17,634 bases of DNA, from positions 1 through 17,634 of the forward strand of contig JAISXN010000205.1 in NCBI GenBank assembly GCA_031270525.1. Reading direction: 5' to 3'. The notes beneath the pieces are model-generated. The model was not told the DNA's origin. It made no database searches and saw nothing but the letters and a program-made list of their open reading frames with translations. The stretch comes from Candidatus Symbiothrix sp. GTDB lineage: Bacteria > Bacteroidota > Bacteroidia > Bacteroidales > Azobacteroidaceae. A program made the position numbers and the translations under genes. This document shows positions 1 to 6,395 of the stretch, one piece after another. Position 1 is the first letter of the stretch; every line of letters starts with the position of its first letter.

Positions 1-783
1 ATATACACGGAAATTCCTTTGGCTCCCCATATTGTACTAACCGTTGAAACTCCTGTTATCGCTTCTCTGGGTCCCGATTATATATGGATTGACGGATATT
101 GGACATGGGATTATCGTTACAGGGAATACGTATGGATGCAAGGATATTGGGCACTGTCTCCTTATGCGGGCGCTTTTTGGATTCCCGGATATTGGGAATA
201 TTATAGAGGCGGTTACCGTTGGGTAGATGCCCGCTGGCTACCGAGAGATTATCATTTCGCTTATGGATATTGTCGTGATAGATATGATTATTACGGACGT
301 CCGGTATATTATGACCGTCCCCGTAACAATGTCCGAACAGGCTATGCTTACACTTATGATAACAGACCTGAATACAGAAGTAAAGGATATAGCAGTTCGC
401 CTCGTTTCAACGATACTCCGAAAAGTGAACGGACCCGTATCACAAAAGAATATCAGCAGCAAACCCGCAATTCGGCCCGGCCCGCCAATACAGATCGTAA
501 CAAGCAGGAAACCATTCGGATACGAGAAAGTAATTCGCAAGGAAGCCAGACGCCTGCAACGACAAACCCAAGCCGAACTCAACCGGACAATAACAGACAA
601 AATTCCGGTACTGTGAGAAGTAACGAAAACAGGTCGTCGGGTGAGACCGGATCAAGTGTAAACAGAACCTCTTCTTCCGGTGAAAGCAGCAGTCGCTCAA
701 ACTCAGTCAGAAGTTCAAGTTCAAGCTCAAGTTCAAGTTCAGATTCAAGGACAAGGTCTTCTTCCGGATCAGGTAGAAGATAA
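1..783 (+). CDS. WXXGXW-repeat protein, 5'-truncated by window edge
   Basis: The frame is open from base 1, so the true start and probably a signal peptide lie outside the window; the TTG at 19 is not a convincing start. About 260 residues are visible. The first third carries four aromatic repeats, WIDGYW, WMQGYW, WIPGYW and a weaker WVDARW, the hallmark of the WXXGXW (YXWGXW) repeat family of exported proteins, whose function is mostly unknown. A Tyr/Arg-rich middle follows, then a hydrophilic Asn/Arg/Ser tail ending in a long serine tract and Gly/Arg. The tail looks disordered. A strong hairpin terminator lies just downstream, so this ends a transcription unit. Family assignment is fairly safe; the job of the protein is unknown. 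Confidence 0.75.
   Translation: MYTEIPLAPHIVLTVETPVIASLGPDYIWIDGYWTWDYRYREYVWMQGYWALSPYAGAFWIPGYWEYYRGGYRWVDARWLPRDYHFAYGYCRDRYDYYGRPVYYDRPRNNVRTGYAYTYDNRPEYRSKGYSSSPRFNDTPKSERTRITKEYQQQTRNSARPANTDRNKQETIRIRESNSQGSQTPATTNPSRTQPDNNRQNSGTVRSNENRSSGETGSSVNRTSSSGESSSRSNSVRSSSSSSSSSSDSRTRSSSGSGRR
712..747 (+). repeat. Hexamer repeat coding for a serine tract
   Basis: Six imperfect copies of AGTTCA (AGTTCA, AGTTCA, AGCTCA, AGTTCA, AGTTCA, GATTCA) lie in frame in the 3' end of the WXXGXW gene and encode part of a run of about ten serines. Because the unit is six bases, copy-number change would lengthen or shorten the serine tract without shifting the frame. Confidence 0.8.
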
Positions 784-804
784 AAATCCATTTGGCATAG
801 TTAG

Positions 805-842
805 CAAATAAAGCTGTCAAAACAAAATGACAGCTTTATTTG
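805..842. terminator. Strong hairpin terminator, probably bidirectional
   Basis: A perfect 15-bp inverted repeat (805-819 with 828-842) surrounds an 8-base A-rich loop. The core is GCTGTCA/TGACAGC and the outer part is A/T rich, giving TTTATTTG on either strand. It starts 22 bases after the stop codon of the WXXGXW gene and precedes the promoter of the next unit. Confidence 0.8.
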
Positions 843-907
843 TTAAATTAACTTGTTACTCAAGTGATTTGTTTAAACAATATGGAGAATATCCCGAAAT
901 TTTGTTA

Positions 908-915
908 TATCTTTG
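908..915 (+). promoter_or_regulatory. -7 element of a Bacteroidota-type promoter
   Basis: TATCTTTG matches the TAnnTTTG consensus of the main sigma factor of this phylum. I found no TTTG at the expected 19-21 base distance upstream, so the -33 part is weak. Transcription would begin near 922, about 50 bases before the carboxyltransferase start codon. Confidence 0.5.
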
Positions 916-971
916 TAAACAGTTAACAAATTTCACTAAAGTCTTAATAAAATAAAAAACAGTTAAAAATT

Positions 972-2753
972 ATGGCCAAAGAAATTAAATTTAGTTTGTT
1001 ATACCGTGACATGTGGCAATCTTCCGGTAAATATCAGCCAAGGGTTGACCAACTAAAACAAATTGCTCCCGTGATTATCGACATGGGTTGTTTTGCAAGA
1101 GTCGAAACTAACGGCGGAGCTTTTGAACAGGTGAATTTACTATATGGAGAAAACCCCAACCACGCTGTTCGTGAGTTTACAGGTCCTTTTAACGAAGCAG
1201 GGATCCAGACTCACATGCTTGACAGAGGTTTGAACGGATTGCGCATGAATCCCGTGCCTTCCGACGTCAGGAAATTAATGTACAAAGTCAAACATGCGCA
1301 AGGTGTAGATATCACTCGCATTTTCTGCGGATTAAACGACCTTCGGAATATTATTCCGTCGATTCAATACGCAAAAGAAGGCGGAATGATTCCCCAAGCG
1401 GCGTTGTGTATCACGTACTCTCCCATCCACACGGTTGATTATTATGTAAATTTAGCCGATAAATTAATTGAAGCAGGCGCCGAAGAAATTTGTCTGAAAG
1501 ATATGGCCGGAATCGGTCGGCCGTATAGTAACGGACAAATAATCAAAGGAATAAAAAAACGTCATCCGAAAATTACTATTCAATATCATGGACATTCAGG
1601 GCCGGGATTTTCCGTTGCTTCTATGCTGGAGGCGGCCTGTAATGGCGTTGATTATATTGACGTAGCTATGGAACCCTTGTCTTGGGGTATGGTTCATCCC
1701 GACGTAATTACCATTCGCGCCATGCTGAAAGACGCCGGTTTTTTAGTGCCGGATATCAATATGGAAGCTTATATGGAAGCCCGCCGGTTAACTCAAAGTT
1801 TTATCGACGATTTCCTGGGATTTTTCATTGATCCGAGTAATAAAACCATGACTTCGCTGTTGGTGGGTTGTGGCCTTCCGGGTGGAATGATGGGTTCGAT
1901 GATGGCCGACCTGAAAGGGATGCACAGCGCTATTAATCTTGCGCTTAAACAAAACGGGAAAAAGGAAGTTTCGCTTAATAATTTGGTTGTCAGACTGTTC
2001 AACGAAGTTGAATCTATATGGCCAATGTTAGGATATCCGCCATTGGTTACCCCGTTCAGTCAATACGTTAAGAATATTGCTTTGATGAATATTTTTGCAG
2101 AAGCCAAAAACGAACCTCGTTTTTCGATGATTGATAAAGACAGTTGGAATATGATTCTCGGAAAAACGGGAAAACTTCCCGGCGCTTTAGCCCCTGAAAT
2201 CATTGAGTTGGCGAAAGCAAACAACCTGGAATTTTACGAAGGGAATCCACAAGATGCTTTCCCCGATGATTTAGACCGTTTCAAAGAAGAAATGAAAGTA
2301 AACGATTGGGATGAAGGCCCTGACCAGGAAGAGTTATTCGAATTTGCAATGCACGAACGCCAATACAGGGACATGAAGTCGGGAGCTGCAAAAAACAGAT
2401 TCAATCAAGAATTGGAACAAGCCAAAGAAAAAGCCCATGCGCCGATTATTATCAAACGGCCGGTTATTGAAATACCGATGTTCAGTTTTGAAGAAATCAG
2501 CGCCGAATATCCACATGCGAAACCCGTACATGCGCCGTGTAAAGGGAAAGTTCTCTGGCAATACGATATGATGGACGTTTCGACTGCGCCTTTTGAAGGG
2601 GCAAGCATTAAAAAAGGCAGCAATTTGTGTTATATCCAAAATATATACGGCATAGAACCGGTTCCCGTCGGCTATGACGGAGTTATCGTCGGCACGTATG
2701 CAAGGCAGGGAAAGGAAGTTCAGAAAGGGGAAATATTGGCCTTTATCAATTAA
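972..2753 (+). CDS. Pyruvate/oxaloacetate carboxyltransferase subunit lacking the biotin lysine
   Basis: A 593-residue protein of the pyruvate carboxylase subunit B / oxaloacetate decarboxylase alpha family, which moves a carboxyl group between carboxybiotin and pyruvate. The TIM-barrel carboxyltransferase domain covers about residues 1-300. It has the metal-binding Asp13 in YRDMWQS, the Lys176 of LKDMAG (the lysine carbamylated in this family) and the metal-site pair His206-Gly-His208. The conserved PYC/OADA region follows to about 480. The last 75 residues have the two-halved shape of a biotinyl domain, but the hairpin where AMKM should be reads YIQNIYGIEPV, with no lysine. From memory, Bacteroidales homologues show the same loss. 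ATG at 972 lies about 50 bases after the predicted promoter. The alkylation repair gene follows one base after the stop, so they probably share a transcript. Family assignment is strong; the exact reaction is open. Confidence 0.88.
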   Translation: MAKEIKFSLLYRDMWQSSGKYQPRVDQLKQIAPVIIDMGCFARVETNGGAFEQVNLLYGENPNHAVREFTGPFNEAGIQTHMLDRGLNGLRMNPVPSDVRKLMYKVKHAQGVDITRIFCGLNDLRNIIPSIQYAKEGGMIPQAALCITYSPIHTVDYYVNLADKLIEAGAEEICLKDMAGIGRPYSNGQIIKGIKKRHPKITIQYHGHSGPGFSVASMLEAACNGVDYIDVAMEPLSWGMVHPDVITIRAMLKDAGFLVPDINMEAYMEARRLTQSFIDDFLGFFIDPSNKTMTSLLVGCGLPGGMMGSMMADLKGMHSAINLALKQNGKKEVSLNNLVVRLFNEVESIWPMLGYPPLVTPFSQYVKNIALMNIFAEAKNEPRFSMIDKDSWNMILGKTGKLPGALAPEIIELAKANNLEFYEGNPQDAFPDDLDRFKEEMKVNDWDEGPDQEELFEFAMHERQYRDMKSGAAKNRFNQELEQAKEKAHAPIIIKRPVIEIPMFSFEEISAEYPHAKPVHAPCKGKVLWQYDMMDVSTAPFEGASIKKGSNLCYIQNIYGIEPVPVGYDGVIVGTYARQGKEVQKGEILAFIN

Positions 2754-2754
2754 A

Positions 2755-3459
2755 ATGATGAATGCCGAATTTATCCTTCGGGAACTTTTATCTGTCGCCA
2801 ACCCCGAAAAGGCGAAGTTTCTCCAGGGGTTCTTTAAAACCGGCAAAGGACAGTATGCCGAAGGAGATGTGATGCTGGGGATTGTCGTTCCGTTGACCCG
2901 TGATATTGTCAAAAAGAGCCCTGCACTTCCTTTCGATGAAATTCAAGTTCTCTTGGATTCGGAATACCATGAAGCCCGCTTAGCCGGGCTTCTTTTTCTT
3001 GTGAAACAATTCAAAAAAGCAAAGGAAGCAGAACGGAAAGAAATTTTTGATTTTTATCTGAAAAACGCACGCAAGGCCAATAACTGGGATTTGGTCGATG
3101 TCACTTGCCGTGATGTAATCGGCTTGTATTTATTGGACAAGGACGACAGAAGCGTATTGTATCGTTTGGCCGGAAGCGATAACTTGTGGGAACAACGTAT
3201 CGCTATCGTATCGACTTGGACATTCATCAAAAACAAACAATTTGATGATACACTTGCCATTGCAGAAAAATTACTTACTCACAAGCACGATTTGATGCAC
3301 AAAGCCGTTGGTTGGATGTTGCGGGAAGTTGGGAAAAAAGACCGACAAACGCTTGTCGATTTTCTGGAAATACATTATAAAAACATGCCGCGCACGGCTT
3401 TACGGTATGCTATTGAGCATTTTTCACCGGAGGAGCGGGCTTATTTTATGCGGAAATAA
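2755..3459 (+). CDS. DNA alkylation repair protein, AlkD family
   Basis: A 234-residue all-helical HEAT-like repeat protein of the AlkC/AlkD family of DNA glycosylases, which remove positively charged alkylated purines such as 7-methylguanine and 3-methyladenine without flipping the base. The residues known from Bacillus cereus AlkD can be placed: Trp111 and Asp115 in NNWDLVD (W109/D113 there), Arg148 in LWEQRIA, and Trp187 in AVGWMLRE. The full set suggests an active enzyme. The frame runs open upstream into the previous gene, but the ATG at 2755 (or the adjacent one at 2758) sits one base after that gene's stop and gives the normal family length. It probably shares a transcript with the carboxyltransferase, an arrangement with no obvious metabolic logic. 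Confidence 0.88.
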   Translation: MMNAEFILRELLSVANPEKAKFLQGFFKTGKGQYAEGDVMLGIVVPLTRDIVKKSPALPFDEIQVLLDSEYHEARLAGLLFLVKQFKKAKEAERKEIFDFYLKNARKANNWDLVDVTCRDVIGLYLLDKDDRSVLYRLAGSDNLWEQRIAIVSTWTFIKNKQFDDTLAIAEKLLTHKHDLMHKAVGWMLREVGKKDRQTLVDFLEIHYKNMPRTALRYAIEHFSPEERAYFMRK

Positions 3460-3522
3460 TTAATTTTTTTATGCATGTCAAAAACTTAAGACAAAATGTC
3501 AAAAATTTGATACACTAAATCC

Positions 3523-3553
3523 TTGTTTGTTAAAAATATATCTCGTACTTTTG
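3523..3553 (+). promoter_or_regulatory. Bacteroidota-type promoter for the regulator unit
   Basis: The -7 element TACTTTTG (3546-3553) fits TAnnTTTG. Upstream, CTTG at 3522-3525 stands at a 20-base spacing, and a perfect TTTG at 3526-3529 stands at a short 16. Transcription would begin near 3560, about 14 bases before the small ORF at 3574 and 118 before the regulator gene. Confidence 0.55.
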
Positions 3554-3573
3554 CCAACAATTAAAGATTGTAC

Positions 3574-3678
3574 ATGGAATTACTTATTTGCGATTACAGA
3601 TGTTCGATGGCGCCTCTGAAAATTGAATGTGGGGAATTTCCATTTATAGTAAACCAAACAATAAAAACTTTTAACTGA
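3574..3678 (+). CDS. Small upstream ORF (34 codons) overlapping the regulator start
   Basis: An ATG at 3574 opens a 34-codon frame (MELLICDYRC at the N-terminus, NQTIKTFN at the C-terminus). It ends at TGA 3676-3678, and its last A is the first base of the ATG of the regulator gene (TGATG). The start lies about 14 bases after the predicted transcription start, a normal leader length in this phylum. The arrangement is what translational coupling or a leader peptide would look like. I recognise no family, and a chance ORF of this length is quite possible. Confidence 0.35.
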   Translation: MELLICDYRCSMAPLKIECGEFPFIVNQTIKTFN

Positions 3679-3989
3679 TGGAAAGGGTTCATATAGGTTC
3701 AGTTATTCATGAAAAATTAAAAGAGCAGGGTATGAGTGTTACGGATTTTGCCAAAGCGCTGCATTGTAATCGCCCCAATGCATATTCCATATTTGAACGT
3801 AAAAACGTTGATGTGGAATTATTGGTAGATATTTCTAAGGTTTTGAATTGCGATTTACTTTCAATTTATCAGAATAGTATTCCAAAACCGGATTGTATCG
3901 TTCTTATTGAAACCAATGAGCGAAAAATAAAAGAGATACAATCTGATGATTCGATAAAAATCTTGTATGTTCAAAAACCTGCAAAGTAA
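3678..3989 (+). CDS. Small Cro/C1 (XRE)-type helix-turn-helix regulator
   Basis: A 103-residue protein. Residues 9-64 form an XRE-like helix-turn-helix domain: IHEKLKEQGMSVTDFAKAL holds the first helices, RPNAYSIFERKNVD the recognition helix and turn, and LLVDISKVLNCDLLSIY the closing helices. The C-terminal 35 residues are charged and could mediate dimerisation or partner binding. Similar one-domain regulators are common in Bacteroidota. It is the nearest regulator upstream of the peptide-modification genes, so it may control them or itself; this rests only on position. ATG at 3678 overlaps the stop of the 34-codon ORF. Function as a DNA-binding protein is likely, the target unknown. Confidence 0.8.
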   Translation: MERVHIGSVIHEKLKEQGMSVTDFAKALHCNRPNAYSIFERKNVDVELLVDISKVLNCDLLSIYQNSIPKPDCIVLIETNERKIKEIQSDDSIKILYVQKPAK

Positions 3990-4012
3990 TCATGCGGAAT
4001 ATAGGAAACATT

Positions 4013-4080
4013 TTTGGGAATTTCTTAAAACAAGGCTCGCCCCCTTGTTTGGAAAGGCTTTTGTGTGAGCCAATCCCAAA
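4013..4080 (+). ncRNA. Possible structured RNA element with competing stems
   Basis: The outer stem TTTGGGA (4013-4019) pairs with TCCCAAA (4074-4080). Inside it, AAACAAGG (4028-4035) pairs perfectly with CCTTGTTT (4043-4050) over a 7-base loop. GGCTC (4034-4038) can instead pair with GAGCC (4067-4071), which would break the inner stem. This could be the transcription end of the regulator gene or a leader with two exclusive folds. No match to a known riboswitch is evident by eye. Confidence 0.3.
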
Positions 4081-4296
4081 TTAACCAATAAGTAAAATAA
4101 TATAAACCAAAATTCAAAAAGGCGTTGTAAAAAATGTGAGTATAATTCGATTAGCCAAAACCCTGGCAAGGTTTCAGGAAGTTGGACGTGTCCGGCGTGT
4201 AGAATGCGAGCTGGTTGCGAGAAAAAAAGAGCGAATCCGAAAAGCTTTGATAGAGTAGGACTTAGAAATACGGTTAAGATATTTTGGTTAGAATCA

Positions 4297-4329
4297 AAGA
4301 GTGACGGAAAGTTTTGTTTCGTCACTCTT
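4297..4329. terminator. 10-bp hairpin just before the EreA/ChaN-like gene
   Basis: AAGAGTGACG (4297-4306) is exactly complementary to CGTCACTCTT (4320-4329), with a 13-base loop, ending 20 bases before the ATG at 4350. No clean T-run follows on either strand. It could be a weak terminator or a hairpin that masks the start region of the next gene. Confidence 0.4.
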
Positions 4330-4349
4330 ATTCAAAAAATTATAATAAG

Positions 4350-5960
4350 ATGAAAAGTAGTAACAAATTGATATTCAATTATTTATTTTCATTAATCGGT
4401 ATTTGGATTTTTGTATCTTGCCCTGCAAAGAGCCAAATCCTTGGAGAAGGTTATAAAATTATTCCTGTAAATAAAAATTTGAAAGATTTCCCGGGGAAAT
4501 ATGACGTCAGCAGTCCGCTTAATACTTTCATAATTTATAATTATACATTAGGAAACGGGAAAAGCGAAGACTTAATCGCATTATCTTCGCTTCAGATAAA
4601 AAGCAGAATTACCGATAATACGCGCCGTCTTTCCGAAAAGGAATTAAATAAATACATTGAAGAAGTTATTATTTATAAAGATTCTGTTGCAGCCGTGATT
4701 TCGAGTTATGAAGATTCGTTATTTACCTGCTGGTATTTCTATCATGAAAACGGACAATGGTTGAATGCAGGAGAAGGATGGGGAGGGGAAAAACCGGAAG
4801 ATGCAAGGGAAGTATTTTTAAAAAATGCCGACAGGCAGTTGTCCGTAGTCCGTAAAATAAAAATGTTGGACTCGGTATCGACCGACACAACGACATTCGT
4901 TAGTTATCTTAAAATGCATGGAAAGCAACCCAAAGATTATTTAATTGATGCGCTGAAAAATCATAAATTGGTTATCTATGGTGAAATACATTTTCGGAAA
5001 ATATCTTGGGATTTGATGCGGCAACTTATAAAAGCGCCTGAATTTCACAATACAACCGGAGCCGTTTTTTTAGAGCTTTCGGTAGATGCTCAAGCGGCGC
5101 TCGACAAATTTTCCGGTAATGAAAAGAAAGATGCCAATATCATTCTGGATGTTTTTAGAAAAGAAGAACTTACAGGGTGGTTAGATAGAGGCATGTATGA
5201 TTTTATCCTTGATTTGTGGGATTTAAATAGCAATTTGCCTGATGAAAAGAAAATCAAAGTGATAGCCGCTGATTTCCCACGACCTTTTCATTCGTCGATA
5301 ACTACGAAAGAACGCTATGAATCCTTTCTTGGTGCAGCTCCCGACAGGAATGAATGTATGGCTAGTACGATTGAAAATTACATTCAATCGACGCAAGACA
5401 AACGCAATTGTCTGTTTATTGTCGGAAGCGGACATGGCTATAAATCTTCCGCTTTAAATCGGGGTTCTTATCAAAAAAACGGTATATCGGCAGCAGTTCT
5501 TTTATCTGAAAAATTCGGTGAAGAAAATATTTTTTCCATATTCACCCATTCGCCGGTAATTTCAAATCACGGATATGTTTACGGTAAAATAAGAAAGGGT
5601 CTTTTCGACTATATTTTTGAAAAAAACGAAAATAAACAAATTGCCTTCAATCTACGGAATAGCCCGTTTGGAAAGGAATTATTCGACGCTTCTTCCATAA
5701 TATGTTTCGATATGAAAACAGGCACTTTTGAGGACAATTACGACGGTTATATTTTCTTACAACCTGTGGATGAAGAAATAAGGAATGTGCCTTTATATGA
5801 GATATTTACAGACAATTTTATTAATGAGATAAAAAAACGTGCGAGTATTATTGAAAAGGAAGAAAGCATCTTTTGGGGCATGAAACTAAAAGACCTTAAC
5901 CGAACTCGCCTTTTGCAAAATATGAAAGAAGAAGAAGAAAATAAAAGATGGAAATTTTAA
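4350..5960 (+). CDS. Exported EreA/ChaN-like protein at the head of the peptide cluster
   Basis: A 536-residue protein. Residues 1-29 are an export signal: a hydrophobic stretch, then either a lipoprotein-like FVSC (Cys24) or a signal peptidase I site near AKS-Q. Residues 30-190 are an unassigned, probably Bacteroidota-specific part. From about 200 the sequence follows the erythromycin-esterase/ChaN/TIKI superfamily: VIYGEIHF (Glu212, His214), FLELS (Glu242), RNECMASTIENYI (about 333-345), the late GSGHGYKS (His362), and a closing acidic segment around GTFEDNYDGYIFL. The Glu/His set is what this superfamily uses for hydrolysis or metal/haem binding. ATG at 4350 is chosen because it starts the signal peptide; an upstream TTG adds a poor N-terminus. 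It lies 76 bases before the precursor gene, so it may act on the peptide outside the cytoplasm or protect the producer. Superfamily likely, substrate unknown. Confidence 0.6.
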   Translation: MKSSNKLIFNYLFSLIGIWIFVSCPAKSQILGEGYKIIPVNKNLKDFPGKYDVSSPLNTFIIYNYTLGNGKSEDLIALSSLQIKSRITDNTRRLSEKELNKYIEEVIIYKDSVAAVISSYEDSLFTCWYFYHENGQWLNAGEGWGGEKPEDAREVFLKNADRQLSVVRKIKMLDSVSTDTTTFVSYLKMHGKQPKDYLIDALKNHKLVIYGEIHFRKISWDLMRQLIKAPEFHNTTGAVFLELSVDAQAALDKFSGNEKKDANIILDVFRKEELTGWLDRGMYDFILDLWDLNSNLPDEKKIKVIAADFPRPFHSSITTKERYESFLGAAPDRNECMASTIENYIQSTQDKRNCLFIVGSGHGYKSSALNRGSYQKNGISAAVLLSEKFGEENIFSIFTHSPVISNHGYVYGKIRKGLFDYIFEKNENKQIAFNLRNSPFGKELFDASSIICFDMKTGTFEDNYDGYIFLQPVDEEIRNVPLYEIFTDNFINEIKKRASIIEKEESIFWGMKLKDLNRTRLLQNMKEEEENKRWKF

Positions 5961-5981
5961 AAAATAAACCAAAATAAAACG

Positions 5982-5993
5982 ACTTTCGAAAGT
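5982..5993. promoter_or_regulatory. Perfect 12-bp palindrome upstream of the precursor peptide gene
   Basis: ACTTTCGAAAGT is fully palindromic and lies 43 bases before the precursor ATG. Near it, TAAATTTT (6002-6009) differs from the -7 consensus only at its last base, but there is no matching -33. A regulator site is possible; a chance palindrome in A/T-rich DNA cannot be excluded. Confidence 0.3.
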
Positions 5994-6036
5994 AGTGAAT
6001 ATAAATTTTTTTATTAACAATTAAAACTTAAGCAAC

Positions 6037-6264
6037 ATGAAAAAAGTTAAATTTGAAGACTTGTCTTTTGACAAGGAAAAACTGAAACTTGTGGAACTTG
6101 CAGCTTTAGAAGGTGGACGAGCCATAGAATTTATGAATTCGACTTTATCAAGAGATGGTTGTAGCTCCGGAGTGTGTGAAAACATTCGCGAGATAGGAGC
6201 CGGCTATTGTGAAGATGCGGTTTGTACTAGCGGAATAGGCGTTTGCACCGGGAAAACTGCATAA
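6037..6264 (+). CDS. GG-leader Cys-rich precursor peptide (RiPP precursor)
   Basis: A 75-residue peptide. Residues 1-27 form a leader of the Bacteroidota double-glycine natural-product type: MKKVKFEDLSFDKEKL, then LVELAALEGG. Gly26-Gly27 is the expected cut site of a C39 peptidase, and one is encoded two genes downstream. The 48-residue core has five cysteines (42, 47, 58, 63, 70): two C-X4-C pairs offset by exactly 16 residues, then C-X6-C, with many Gly and Ser and no His, Trp or Pro. Next to a radical SAM/SPASM enzyme, this suggests that Cys-linked thioether or related bonds are installed before export. ATG at 6037 gives the leader exactly. A hairpin attenuator follows, which would make this the most abundant product of the operon. 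Precursor role is strongly supported by leader and context; modification type is inferred. Confidence 0.88.
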   Translation: MKKVKFEDLSFDKEKLKLVELAALEGGRAIEFMNSTLSRDGCSSGVCENIREIGAGYCEDAVCTSGIGVCTGKTA

Positions 6265-6293
6265 TGTTTTCGGCACGTTCTATTGTGTATGAA

Positions 6294-6310
6294 ATTGTTA
6301 TTGTAACAAT
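6294..6310 (+). terminator. Small hairpin 3' of the precursor gene
   Basis: ATTGTTA (6294-6300) pairs with TAACAAT (6304-6310) over a 3-base loop. It lies 29 bases after the precursor stop and just before the larger attenuator hairpin. It may stabilise the 3' end of the precursor message. Confidence 0.4.
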
Positions 6311-6318
6311 GTAATTTT

Positions 6319-6365
6319 ATAGGAGGTTGTTTTGTGAGTTAACCTCTTTGAAAACAACCTCTTAT
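6319..6365 (+). terminator. Intrinsic terminator/attenuator between precursor and maturase
   Basis: GAGGTTGTTTT (6323-6333) pairs perfectly with AAAACAACCTC (6351-6361), extendable to about 15 bp with one G-T pair (6319-6333 with 6351-6365). A T-rich stretch follows (TTATTTTAGTTTTATT). The loop holds a second AACCTC (6341-6346), which can pair with the same GAGGTT and would prevent the terminator stem. Since the maturase and exporter genes lie downstream with no visible promoter of their own, partial read-through is the likely design. Confidence 0.7.
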
Positions 6366-6395
6366 TTTAGTTTTATTAAAAATGGAAATAATTTT

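Larger units (their letters stand above)
3990..4349. other. 360-base gap without a normal gene: nested inverted repeats and a Cys-rich open frame
   Basis: No ORF with a usual start codon and a recognisable product was found. Three things are visible. (1) Nested inverted repeats at 4013-4080, listed separately. (2) A plus-strand frame open from 4096 to the TGA at 4351-4353. It has no ATG, GTG or TTG near its beginning and reads a zinc-ribbon-like pattern, CKKC, 17 residues, CPAC, five residues, Cys. Its stop overlaps the ATG of the next gene (ATGA). It may be the end of a decayed gene or chance. (3) A 10-bp hairpin at 4297-4329, listed separately. Bases 4150-4240 look richer in G+C than their surroundings. 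Confidence 0.5.

Noticed and set aside
2334..2912. A 192-codon minus-strand frame across the carboxyltransferase/alkylation repair junction
   Set aside because: It crosses two genes with strong family evidence on the other strand and has no family resemblance.
3523..3529. A clean -33/-7 promoter pair with perfect TTTG before the regulator unit
   Set aside because: The perfect TTTG is too close (16 bases) to the -7 element; only a weaker CTTG has the right spacing, so the promoter is reported with moderate confidence only.
4136..4258. A 40-codon GTG-started frame rich in Arg and Lys
   Set aside because: It shares its bases with the longer Cys-rich open frame, has no family resemblance, and is short enough to be chance.
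3990..4325. A 111-codon minus-strand frame in the gap after the regulator
   Set aside because: The translation is Phe/Leu rich with no motif, and the bases are better explained by inverted repeats on either strand.
6321..6395. AGGAGG at 6321-6326 as a ribosome binding site for an earlier start of the maturase
   Set aside because: It forms one arm of the terminator stem, the GTG after it meets a stop at once, and the in-frame TTG at 6327 lies inside the motif; this phylum rarely depends on such sites.
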